NCBI GenBank assembly: GCA_030607655.1
Contig: JAUWJN010000133.1
Span: forward strand, 1-6,997
DNA length: 6,997 nt
From: a bacterium
Lineage (GTDB): Bacteria > Armatimonadota > Zipacnadia > Zipacnadales > Zipacnadaceae
Direction: 5' to 3'
Below are positions 1 through 5,217 of this stretch, in pieces. How positions within the stretch are numbered: position 1 is the stretch's first letter; each line of letters begins with the position of its first letter. The notes under the pieces are model-generated. The model saw only the letters and a list, made by a program, of their open reading frames with translations, was not told the DNA's origin and did not search any database. The position numbers and the translations under genes were made by a program.

Positions 1-2
1 AG

Positions 3-443
3 CCTCAAACATTTATGAACAATAGTGGCGAGGCGGCGGCCCAGGTTGTCAGCTACTTTGACCTACCCCCCCAGGACTTGCTGATTATCTATGATGACCT
101 CGACCTGGAGCTGGGCACACTGCGGCTGCGCCGCGGCGACAGCGCCGGCACTCACAAGGGGATGCGCTCGGTGGTAGCCCATCTGGATACCGACGAAATC
201 CCCCGGCTGCGGCTGGGGATCGGCCCACTACCGGCACAGGCTGACGCCGTCGAATTTGTACTCTCTCCCTTTGGGGGCGCGGAGATTGCGACCATTGAAG
301 AGATGTTAACTCGTGCTGCCGAGGCGGTTGAGTATTTTCTAAGCGCGGGCATCGAGGCGGCGATGAATAAGTTCAACACCCCGCCGAATTTGCTGCCGCC
401 CCAAGAGGGGGATGCCCGTACTTCGGAGAATAGTGCAGTTTAG
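3..443 (+). CDS. pth: Peptidyl-tRNA hydrolase (Pth), 5'-truncated by the window edge
   Basis: Cytosolic enzyme that cleaves the ester bond of peptidyl-tRNAs released from stalled ribosomes, recycling tRNA. The frame is open from base 3 and gives 146 residues before a TAG stop. It opens with the family motif PQTFMNNSG, whose Asn corresponds to the substrate-contacting Asn68 of E. coli Pth. Next comes IIYDDLDLELGTLRLR (nt 84-131), whose first Asp of DDLDL matches the catalytic-site Asp93. The glycine-rich GTHKGM motif is at nt 147-164, and the fold ends near KFNTP, followed by a low-complexity Pro/Glu/Ser tail. About 60 N-terminal residues, including the catalytic His20-type residue, lie upstream of the window. 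In GTHKGM a Lys (nt 156-158) sits where many Pth proteins have Asn (GHNG); I recall basic residues there in some homologues. The next gene begins 32 nt downstream, so co-transcription is plausible. In the same frame a TAA follows 11 codons later (474-476). Confidence 0.95.
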   Translation, partial: PQTFMNNSGEAAAQVVSYFDLPPQDLLIIYDDLDLELGTLRLRRGDSAGTHKGMRSVVAHLDTDEIPRLRLGIGPLPAQADAVEFVLSPFGGAEIATIEEMLTRAAEAVEYFLSAGIEAAMNKFNTPPNLLPPQEGDARTSENSAV

Positions 444-460
444 TCGCTTAATGAAATCAA

Positions 461-467
461 AGGAGGT
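461..467 (+). promoter_or_regulatory. Shine-Dalgarno deciding the start at 476
   Basis: AGGAGGT. GGAGG ends 9 nt before ATG 476, the same spacing as in front of the genes at 1326 and 2258. A nearer ATG at 471 is only 4 nt away and is followed at once by TAA, so it cannot start the gene. Confidence 0.85.
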
Positions 468-475
468 CGTATGTA

Positions 476-1249
476 ATGATCAAGCTTTCGGCGTGTATTG
501 AGATGTTATTTGGTGAGCTTCCTGAGTTTGCGGACCGGGTTACAGCCACCGCGGAGGCGGGGCTGCCCGCGTGTGAATTCTGGAAGTATTCCACCAAGGA
601 CATTGATGCCGTCATCGCCGCCAAGGAGGCCACGGGCATGATGGTAGTATCCGCGTTTGGTGTTGAGGCTGAGCAGGGGATGCTGGACGTGGCGCTGGCC
701 GACGAGTTTGCCCGCTGCACCGAGGCTGCTGTGGAAGTAGCGCATCGGCTGGCGACGAAGGTGCTCATCTGCACCACCGGTGATGAAGATACCTCCCGGC
801 CCCGCGGTGAGCAGCATGCAGGTGTTGTTGCCTGTCTGCAAGCGGCGGCACCGGTGGCGGAGGCGGCGGGCGTCACCTTGGCGCTGGAGCCGCTAAATGT
901 GTTGGTGGACCATGCTGGCTATTACCTGGACAAGTCAGCGGAGGGCTTTGAGATACTGGAGAAGGTCGGCAGTCCGAACATCAAACTGCTGTATGACATC
1001 TATCACCAGCAGGTGACCGAGGGCAACCTGATTGCCACCATTACCTCACACATAGACCAGATTGCTCACTTCCATGCCGCTGATGTCCCTGGTCGGTACG
1101 AGCCGGGCACGGGTGAGATTAACTGGGTCAATGTCCTGCGCGCCATTGATGAGACAGGCTACGAAGGATATGTCGGGCTGGAACACTTCCGTACCGCCGA
1201 CACTCCCAAGAGCCTGGAATACATTATGTCAGTAGTCGCCCAGCTATAA
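476..1249 (+). CDS. TIM-barrel isomerase, hydroxypyruvate isomerase family (paralogue 1)
   Basis: A 257-residue soluble protein, the usual length of the Hyi/OtnI-type sugar isomerases (about 258) in the xylose-isomerase-like TIM-barrel superfamily. These interconvert an aldose-like and a ketose-like form (for example hydroxypyruvate and tartronate semialdehyde) using a divalent metal. Visible motifs are LALEPLN (E138), LLYDIYHQQVTEGNL (D174, H177), AHFHAADVPGRYEPGTGEINW (H200, D203, E214) and YVGLEHF (E236). The 98-residue gap between E138 and E236 equals that between the catalytic Glu142 and Glu240 reported for E. coli Hyi. There is no signal peptide. It lies 32 nt after pth and 76 nt before a close paralogue, and both precede a secreted glycosidase-like gene, which suggests carbohydrate catabolism. 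The substrate cannot be assigned: 2-oxo-tetronate, hydroxypyruvate or another ketose are all possible. The family call is firm, the reaction is not. Confidence 0.88.
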   Translation: MIKLSACIEMLFGELPEFADRVTATAEAGLPACEFWKYSTKDIDAVIAAKEATGMMVVSAFGVEAEQGMLDVALADEFARCTEAAVEVAHRLATKVLICTTGDEDTSRPRGEQHAGVVACLQAAAPVAEAAGVTLALEPLNVLVDHAGYYLDKSAEGFEILEKVGSPNIKLLYDIYHQQVTEGNLIATITSHIDQIAHFHAADVPGRYEPGTGEINWVNVLRAIDETGYEGYVGLEHFRTADTPKSLEYIMSVVAQL

Positions 1250-1280
1250 GCAACGACAGCTAGAATTCTGACCAACGGAT

Positions 1281-1305
1281 GGGGCTCTGTATGCTACGGG
1301 GCCCT
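1281..1305 (+). other. Intercistronic hairpin between the two isomerase genes
   Basis: Eleven consecutive pairs (1281-1291 with 1295-1305, including G-U pairs at 1281/1305, 1286/1300 and 1288/1298) close a TGC loop. No T-run follows, so it is not a classical intrinsic terminator. It ends 5 nt before the next Shine-Dalgarno. Possible roles are 3'-end stabilisation, processing or partial attenuation between the paralogues. Confidence 0.65.
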
Positions 1306-1310
1306 CGCAT

Positions 1311-1317
1311 AGGAGGT
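1311..1317 (+). promoter_or_regulatory. Shine-Dalgarno deciding the start at 1326
   Basis: AGGAGGT. GGAGG ends 9 nt before ATG 1326. The nearer ATG at 1319 is only 2 nt away and encodes just MFND before TAA (1331-1333), so 1326 is preferred. Confidence 0.85.
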
Positions 1318-1325
1318 CATGTTCA

Positions 1326-2096
1326 ATGATTAAACTTTCGCCGTGTATTAACCTATTGTTCACCGAGGTTCCTGAACTTACAGACCGGATTGCAGCCGTT
1401 GGTGAGGCCGGGCTGCCGGCGTGCGAATTTCCGCATTGTTCGACCAAGGACGTTGACACCATCATCGCCGCCAAGGAGCAGGCCGGGGTGGCAATAGCAG
1501 CGTTCGCTATCGCAGCCGAGCAGGGGATACTGGACGTATCCCTGGCCGAGGAGTTTGTCCGCTGCACCCAGGAGGCTGTGGAGGTAGCCCATCGGCTGGA
1601 GGTGAAGGTGCTGATCTGCGGCCCCGGCGAGGAAGATACTTCCCGACCCCGTAGTGAGCAACATGCAGCGGTTGTAGCCTGTCTGCAGGCGGCGGCGCCG
1701 GTGGCGGAAGCGGCGGGCATAACGTTGGCGCTTGAGCCGGTTAACGTAATAGTGGACCATCCCGGCCAGTACCTGTCTGAGTCAGCGGAGGCGTTTGAGA
1801 TACTGGATGAGGTGGGCAGTCCTAATGTCAAGTTGCTGTATGACATCTATCACCAGCAGGTGACTGAGGGCAACCTGATTGCCACCATCACCTCGCATAT
1901 AGACCAGATTGCTCACTTCCACCTCGCCGATGTGCCCGGCCGTCATGAGCCGGGGACGGGGGAGATTAACTGGGAGAATGTCCTGGGTGCCATTGATGAG
2001 GCCGGCTATGAGGGATATGTGGGGCTGGAATACTTTCCCACCACAGACACCCTTGAGAGCCTGGAATATCTCCTGGCGGTAGTCAATAGCTTGTAA
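1326..2096 (+). CDS. TIM-barrel isomerase, hydroxypyruvate isomerase family (paralogue 2)
   Basis: A 256-residue paralogue of the gene at 476, with the same architecture and one residue fewer near position 56. All presumed metal or catalytic positions are kept: LALEPVN (E137), LLYDIYHQQVTEGNL (D173, H176), AHFHLADVPGRHEPGTGEINW (H199, D202, E213) and YVGLEYFP (E235). The PGRHEPGTGEINW and EYFP forms are, from memory, closer to the family consensus than paralogue 1, so this may be the more ancestral copy. The N-terminal half diverges more between copies (for instance EFWKYSTKD against EFPHCSTKD), which points to different substrate pockets on a shared catalytic core. It is a cytosolic protein. 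A GC-rich hairpin follows the stop, and the secreted glycosidase-like gene starts 161 nt downstream. The exact sugar substrate is unknown. Confidence 0.88.
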   Translation: MIKLSPCINLLFTEVPELTDRIAAVGEAGLPACEFPHCSTKDVDTIIAAKEQAGVAIAAFAIAAEQGILDVSLAEEFVRCTQEAVEVAHRLEVKVLICGPGEEDTSRPRSEQHAAVVACLQAAAPVAEAAGITLALEPVNVIVDHPGQYLSESAEAFEILDEVGSPNVKLLYDIYHQQVTEGNLIATITSHIDQIAHFHLADVPGRHEPGTGEINWENVLGAIDEAGYEGYVGLEYFPTTDTLESLEYLLAVVNSL

Positions 2097-2122
2097 GCAA
2101 TGACAACTATGAGCAGCGGATA

Positions 2123-2148
2123 GGGGCCCCAGATGCTAGTGGGGCCCT
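2123..2148 (+). other. Hairpin after isomerase paralogue 2
   Basis: Pairs 2123-2131 with 2140-2148 (8 Watson-Crick pairs plus a terminal G-U), with an 8-nt loop. It is homologous to the hairpin at 1281-1305: two G-U pairs there are C-G pairs here. It lacks a T-run. It may insulate or partly terminate transcription before the glycosidase-like gene, for which I see no convincing promoter in 2149-2257. Confidence 0.6.
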
Positions 2149-2257
2149 GCCTCGCCCAGTGCCTGCCTCGGCATTATCGAGTAACATCTAGAGGGAAATG
2201 TCAGGTGGAGTAAAAATTACGGATCGGAGCGAATAAAAACACGGGAGGTAACAGGTA

Positions 2258-4621
2258 ATGAGAACTGAATTGCTGTTGGTTGCTGGGCTGCTTGCGGCGG
2301 GGGTGGTCATCGCAATGTCGGCGGCGTTGCCAGCGGAAGCGGCGCTGGCCCCATTTCCTATTCGTGTGGCTGGCCACGTTCAGGGCCTAGGCATCACCAA
2401 CGGGGATATTGGTGTCATCCTGTGGGGACCGAACAACCGTCTGACCTTCAACGTAGGCAAGGCCGACGTCTGGGACCGCCGCCGCTACGCCAATGAGCCG
2501 GTGCGCACCCTCGCTGAGATTAAGGAGTGGGTAACCAGGGACGACTTCTTACAGGAGTGGGCAGGGTTGTATCGCGGCATCTGTAGATCTTACTGCGCCT
2601 ATGATTTCCCCGGCCCCAAGCCGGTCGGCCAGCTTATTATCGGGCTGCCCGGGGCCGAGGCAGAGTGGACTGTGGAAGGGCGGGGAGCAGGCCCCGGTGC
2701 TCTGATGGCGACGGCCATCCGCGGCGACCAGCGCCTGGACCTGCGGGTGTACGTGCACGGCTCCCGCACCCTCATTGTCTTTGAGGGAGCTGCTCATAAG
2801 GGCATAGACGGCCTCTGGTTTCGTCTGTACCGGCACCGGGACACATTACAGCTAGGCACAATATACTGGGGCAAGCTGGGCTTTGAATATGACTATGCAC
2901 AGGATGAGGGCAATGGCCCGATGGACCCACCTACCTCGGAGTATGAGAAGGACTTCGGGTGGGTTACCCAGGTCTTCCCGGCGGAGCTAACCTTTCCGGA
3001 AGGTTTCCGCTACACCTTTGCCGCGGTCAGCTCAGTGCCAGGGGTACGGGTAGAAAGTGTCCAGGGACGGCGCGGGCTGGGGACAGCAGCCCATAGCCCC
3101 CACGAGCGGGTGGAGGCAGGAGATTGGCTAAAGCTAGGCTTCCCTACCCACTACGGTCTCATCAACAGGGCGCCGGGGGCCGCCGCGACCTTCCACCTGC
3201 CCCCGGTAGCAGGGCGCTTCCAAATCCTGGCTACGGTAGTCACCACCACGGAGTCTACCGACACCCTGGCCCTGGGCCGCTCGCGGCTGCAAGAGGCTCT
3301 GCCGGAATCGCCCGCCGAGCGCTTTGTCGCCCATCAAGAAGCCACCAAGGACCCCTCTTACCGTTTCCTCACTTGGAAGAAAGGAGGCTTCTATGGTGAT
3401 GTTCCCCTATGCAAGGCACTGGGCGACGCCTCGCAGTACTGCTGTCAGGATTCGACGGCCTGGCGTGGCGATTTCCACTTTAATGAACAGCAGTATGGTC
3501 GACATTATTTCGTCGGCAACAAAATAGAGCAAATCGAGCCATACTTTGAACTTGTCGAAAAGCTGCTGCCCTTAGGGCAGAAAAATGCCCGTGAGGTCTA
3601 CGATATGCCCGGGTGTGTGTTCACCCTGGTTCACTATCCCGCCCGCACCGACAGCGTCGTCCACACCAGCGTCGTCTGGGAGCTAAGTGTAGGGATCACG
3701 GCGCTGACCATGAAGCCCTTCTGGGAGCGATATCTGTACACCGGTGACGAGGAATTCCTGCGCGAGCGCGCCTATCCGGTGCTGCGCGGGGGGGCCCGTT
3801 TCTACGCCGCCTACGTGACGCCCGAAGAGGATGGCTACTATCACGTCTTCCCTACCGTCTCGCCCGAGCACTGGCAGCTCACCAAAGATTTCGCCCGTAA
3901 CAAGGACTCCCAGTCGGCTCTTAGCCTGATTAAGTATCATCTTCATGCCGCAGCCCAGGCCGCTGAGATACTGGGCGAAGATGAGGAAGAGCGAGAGAAT
4001 TGGGCTCATATCGCTGCCCACATGGCTCCCTATCCGACTTATGATACCCCCGAGGGCCCGATATTTGTTGATGTCCTGGGTGCCCCGCCCATCACGTACA
4101 ACATCCCCGTCCCCCTGACCGGCATCTGGTGGGCTGACCAGATCACCCCCGAATCGCCGCCGGAAGTTCTGGCCATCGCTCGGCGGACTATCCAGAAACT
4201 TGAGACCACCCTTCGTCCATATCATGTCAAACTATGTAGTTGTCTGTTAGGCGATTATCCCGGCACTATCTGTGGGGTGGAGGGCCTGCTCCAGTCGCGC
4301 GGGGGCTGGGATATGGCTAAGAAGCGAGGCGGCTGGATCCGGCCCTTCCCATGCATACCGGACAACTACACCTACCGCTTCGAAAACTTTCTGGCCATCG
4401 GCGCCTTTGAGGTGGATTCAGCCTGCAATAATGGGACGGTGACCGAACTGACGATCCGCTCCCGCGTCGGCAATATCTGTCAACTCGTCAATCCCTGGCC
4501 GGGTCAGGCTCTCCTAGTCAAGGAGGAAGGAGTCACCGAGCCACTCCGTCTGGCGGGCAGTCACGTTCAGTTTCCCACGCATCCCGGGGCGACCTACCAG
4601 ATTGAACCGGAGGCCCCATAA
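2258..4621 (+). CDS. Secreted GH95-like (six-hairpin) glycosidase family protein
   Basis: A 787-residue exported protein. A signal peptide is clear: a short N-terminus, a hydrophobic core at residues 5-23 and LPAEA/ALA cleavage near 28-31. Residues about 40-340 look like the N-terminal beta-sandwich, starting with NGDIGVILWG (48-57). Residues about 380-690 look like an (alpha/alpha)6 catalytic barrel, with WRGDFHFNEQQ (402-412), FPTVSPEHW (E537) and LGDYPGT...LLQSR (D666). RFENFLAIGAFEVD (from about 707) and VNPWPG (744-749) match the C-terminal part of GH95-type alpha-L-fucosidase/galactosidase proteins. By alignment from memory, SPEH holds the general-acid Glu, but the usual N-x-N pair reads N409-E-Q411 and the usual DGNFGG reads LGDYPG. 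This is therefore a divergent subfamily and its activity is uncertain. The start is fixed by GGGAGGT (2243-2249), 9 nt before ATG. It follows two sugar isomerase genes, and a damaged paralogue lies at 6275. It probably acts outside the cytoplasm on a glycan. Confidence 0.75.
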   Translation: MRTELLLVAGLLAAGVVIAMSAALPAEAALAPFPIRVAGHVQGLGITNGDIGVILWGPNNRLTFNVGKADVWDRRRYANEPVRTLAEIKEWVTRDDFLQEWAGLYRGICRSYCAYDFPGPKPVGQLIIGLPGAEAEWTVEGRGAGPGALMATAIRGDQRLDLRVYVHGSRTLIVFEGAAHKGIDGLWFRLYRHRDTLQLGTIYWGKLGFEYDYAQDEGNGPMDPPTSEYEKDFGWVTQVFPAELTFPEGFRYTFAAVSSVPGVRVESVQGRRGLGTAAHSPHERVEAGDWLKLGFPTHYGLINRAPGAAATFHLPPVAGRFQILATVVTTTESTDTLALGRSRLQEALPESPAERFVAHQEATKDPSYRFLTWKKGGFYGDVPLCKALGDASQYCCQDSTAWRGDFHFNEQQYGRHYFVGNKIEQIEPYFELVEKLLPLGQKNAREVYDMPGCVFTLVHYPARTDSVVHTSVVWELSVGITALTMKPFWERYLYTGDEEFLRERAYPVLRGGARFYAAYVTPEEDGYYHVFPTVSPEHWQLTKDFARNKDSQSALSLIKYHLHAAAQAAEILGEDEEERENWAHIAAHMAPYPTYDTPEGPIFVDVLGAPPITYNIPVPLTGIWWADQITPESPPEVLAIARRTIQKLETTLRPYHVKLCSCLLGDYPGTICGVEGLLQSRGGWDMAKKRGGWIRPFPCIPDNYTYRFENFLAIGAFEVDSACNNGTVTELTIRSRVGNICQLVNPWPGQALLVKEEGVTEPLRLAGSHVQFPTHPGATYQIEPEAP

Positions 4622-4675
4622 AGAAGTCGGTCGACCTCGGCATCTATAGTAGACACCAGGATTGCTTTCTACCCA

Positions 4676-4684
4676 TGGTATAAT
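4676..4684 (+). promoter_or_regulatory. Extended -10 promoter (TGGTATAAT)
   Basis: A perfect TGn-TATAAT element. No good -35 lies at 17 bp, but extended -10 promoters do not need one. The predicted start of transcription is near 4691, about 31 nt before the GTG of the small ORF at 4722, with a strong Shine-Dalgarno between them. Confidence 0.6.
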
Positions 4685-4704
4685 GAATAGTTATAGTCAG
4701 TACT

Positions 4705-4711
4705 AAGGAGG
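4705..4711 (+). promoter_or_regulatory. Shine-Dalgarno of the small ORF
   Basis: AAGGAGG, with GGAGG ending 10 nt before GTG 4722. The nearer GTG at 4720 is followed directly by TGA. This strong site is the main reason to believe the 39-codon ORF is translated. Confidence 0.6.
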
Positions 4712-4721
4712 AGCAGAAAGT

Positions 4722-4841
4722 GTGACCGGTGACATCGTTGGTAAGCTTACTAGTGGGAGTGAACTTGGTGGTGGCCGGAATCCCGCGGCGGCTGAGGGCT
4801 TGACAATTTCGCAGAGTTATGATACACTGTCAACATACTAA
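4722..4841 (+). CDS. Candidate small protein, 39 residues, unknown function
   Basis: I do not recognise this protein. It starts with GTG and ends with TAA. It begins (M/V)TGDIVGKLTSGSE, has a central GGGRNPAAAEG stretch, and ends ISQSYDTLSTY. It is polar, Gly/Ser/Thr-rich, and has no transmembrane segment or signal peptide. The support is positional: a perfect extended -10 at 4676-4684, a predicted leader of about 31 nt, AAGGAGG at 4705-4711 and a normal 10-nt spacing. The same transcript would run through stem-loops to the terminator at 5005-5042, making a compact unit of about 350 nt. The ORF's last third overlaps a second promoter (4800-4828), so the sequence may be constrained for two reasons. 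The alternative is that it is a short leader ORF controlling downstream RNA structure, or a chance ORF. Confidence 0.45.
   Translation: MTGDIVGKLTSGSELGGGRNPAAAEGLTISQSYDTLSTY
4800..4828 (+). promoter_or_regulatory. Sigma-70-type promoter: TTGACA, 17 bp, TGA-TACACT
   Basis: A consensus -35 (4800-4805) and a 17-bp spacer lead to TACACT (4823-4828, 4 of 6 matches), preceded by a TGn extension (4820-4822). Transcription should begin near 4835 and would give an RNA of about 205 nt ending at the terminator 5005-5042. The element sits inside the last third of the small ORF at 4722-4841. Confidence 0.6.
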
Positions 4842-5042
4842 TTAAAATCAAATGTAGCACCGCTCTTTGCTCTTTGGCTAAGGCCGTAGGAATAATGGGA
4901 TGAGAATATGATATGCTCTCTCTCTCGTAGTGGTACCTATAAGCCAGCAATAAGCCGTAGTCATGCTGGTGCGCCGGTGGCGCATAAATCTAAGGATGGC
5001 TTACAATCCGCGTTACCCTTATGATAAGGGGCGCGGATTTTT
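4835..5042 (+). ncRNA. Candidate structured small RNA or leader RNA
   Basis: Bounded by the promoter at 4800-4828 and the intrinsic terminator at 5005-5042. Visible structure: a 6-bp stem 4944-4949/4964-4969 with a 14-nt loop, immediately followed by a 6-bp stem 4970-4975/4979-4984 with a GGT loop, then the terminator. The 5' half holds a tandem heptamer (GCTCTTT at 4862-4868 and 4869-4875) and a CT run (4916-4926), both pyrimidine-rich and able to contact purine-rich Shine-Dalgarno sequences. I do not recognise it as 6S, tmRNA, SRP RNA or RNase P RNA. It could equally be the structured 3' end of the 4722 transcript, or an attenuated leader of the prepilin-type gene at 5277. Confidence 0.45.
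5005..5042 (+). terminator. Intrinsic terminator of the small-RNA / small-ORF unit
   Basis: The outer stem of 8 bp (AATCCGCG 5005-5012 with CGCGGATT 5032-5039), a small internal loop (TTA against G) and the inner stem of 6 bp (5016-5021 with 5025-5030) close a TGA loop. TTTTT follows at 5038-5042. The reverse strand lacks a T-run, so it acts on + strand transcripts. No long gene ends just upstream, which implies a short transcript. Confidence 0.8.
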
Positions 5043-5101
5043 GTGTGTCACCATAGTTTGAGATTTGTAGTCTGAGCATTGTAAGGAGGTGAGGAAGCCC
5101 A

Positions 5102-5115
5102 TACCACCGGTGGTA
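5102..5115. repeat. Perfect 14-bp palindrome TACCACCGGTGGTA
   Basis: Reads identically on both strands. It could be an operator for a dimeric repressor, or in RNA a short 5-bp stem with a CCGG loop placed just after the Shine-Dalgarno-like sequence at 5083-5092. Confidence 0.6.
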
Positions 5116-5148
5116 CAGCCTGGCAAGCTCATAATAAAGGAAGGTAGC

Positions 5149-5199
5149 GAGGAAACCAAATCGGTTTTTCATCACCTTTCTGACCGATTGGGTTGCCTC
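5149..5199 (+). other. Long imperfect stem-loop
   Basis: GAGGAAACCAAATCGGT (5149-5165) pairs with ACCGATTGGGTTGCCTC (5183-5199), 15 of 17 positions, with a 17-nt loop. An alternative short hairpin AAACC-AAATC-GGTTT (5153-5167) followed by T residues uses the same 5' arm, so the two are mutually exclusive. Confidence 0.55.
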
Positions 5200-5217
5200 C
5201 AAACCAGTGTAAGCCTA

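Larger units (their letters stand above)
461..2148 (+). repeat. Tandem duplication: two units of SD + isomerase gene + 3' hairpin
   Basis: Unit 1 spans about 461-1305 and unit 2 about 1311-2148. They align through the AGGAGGT site, the coding sequence (one codon missing in unit 2 near residues 55-60) and beyond the stop. After the stop both read TAAGCAA(C/T)GACA(G/A)CTA, then CGGAT(G/A)GGG, a GC-rich hairpin with ATGCT in the loop region, and GGGGCCCT. The duplication therefore included flanking sequence and is old, since many amino acids differ outside the conserved core. Confidence 0.85.

Noticed and set aside
3380..3527. Internal AAAGGAGG (3380-3387) followed by out-of-frame ATGs, a possible overlapping 44-codon gene
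   Set aside because: The purine run simply encodes the Lys-Gly-Gly part of WKKGGF in the main frame, and the alternative-frame product is low in recognisable features.
3683..4225. 180-codon minus-strand open frame
   Set aside because: It lies wholly inside the glycosidase-like gene, has no ribosome site of note, and its translation shows no recognisable domain. It is an antisense shadow of GC-rich coding sequence.
4750..4950. Minus-strand 66-codon frame
   Set aside because: It has a TTG start, no Shine-Dalgarno and a composition without domains. It opposes the better-supported + strand promoter, small ORF and terminator.
4908..5024. 38-codon ORF starting MICSLSRSG
   Set aside because: It has no good Shine-Dalgarno, and its stop lies in the loop of the intrinsic terminator, so it would be coded by terminator stem sequence.
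4835..5042. Identification of the candidate RNA as 6S RNA, tmRNA, SRP RNA or a group II intron 5' end (GTGCG at 4968-4974 region)
   Set aside because: No long closing stem with a central bubble, no tRNA-like end, no SRP tetraloop region and no intron domain V were seen.
5131..5170. Resemblance of GGTAGCGAGGAAACC to the 3' end of a c-di-GMP-I riboswitch upstream of a pilin-like gene
   Set aside because: The diagnostic core of that riboswitch (CACAGGGCAAACC and GCAAAGCC-type segments) is absent, so the similarity is only a few bases.
4990..5202. Minus-strand 70-codon frame with protein-like composition (contains FGFLATFLYYELARLYHRW)
   Set aside because: It starts with TTG without a properly spaced ribosome site and runs through the + strand terminator and several inverted repeats. 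Symmetric regulatory sequence explains it better, though I cannot fully exclude it.
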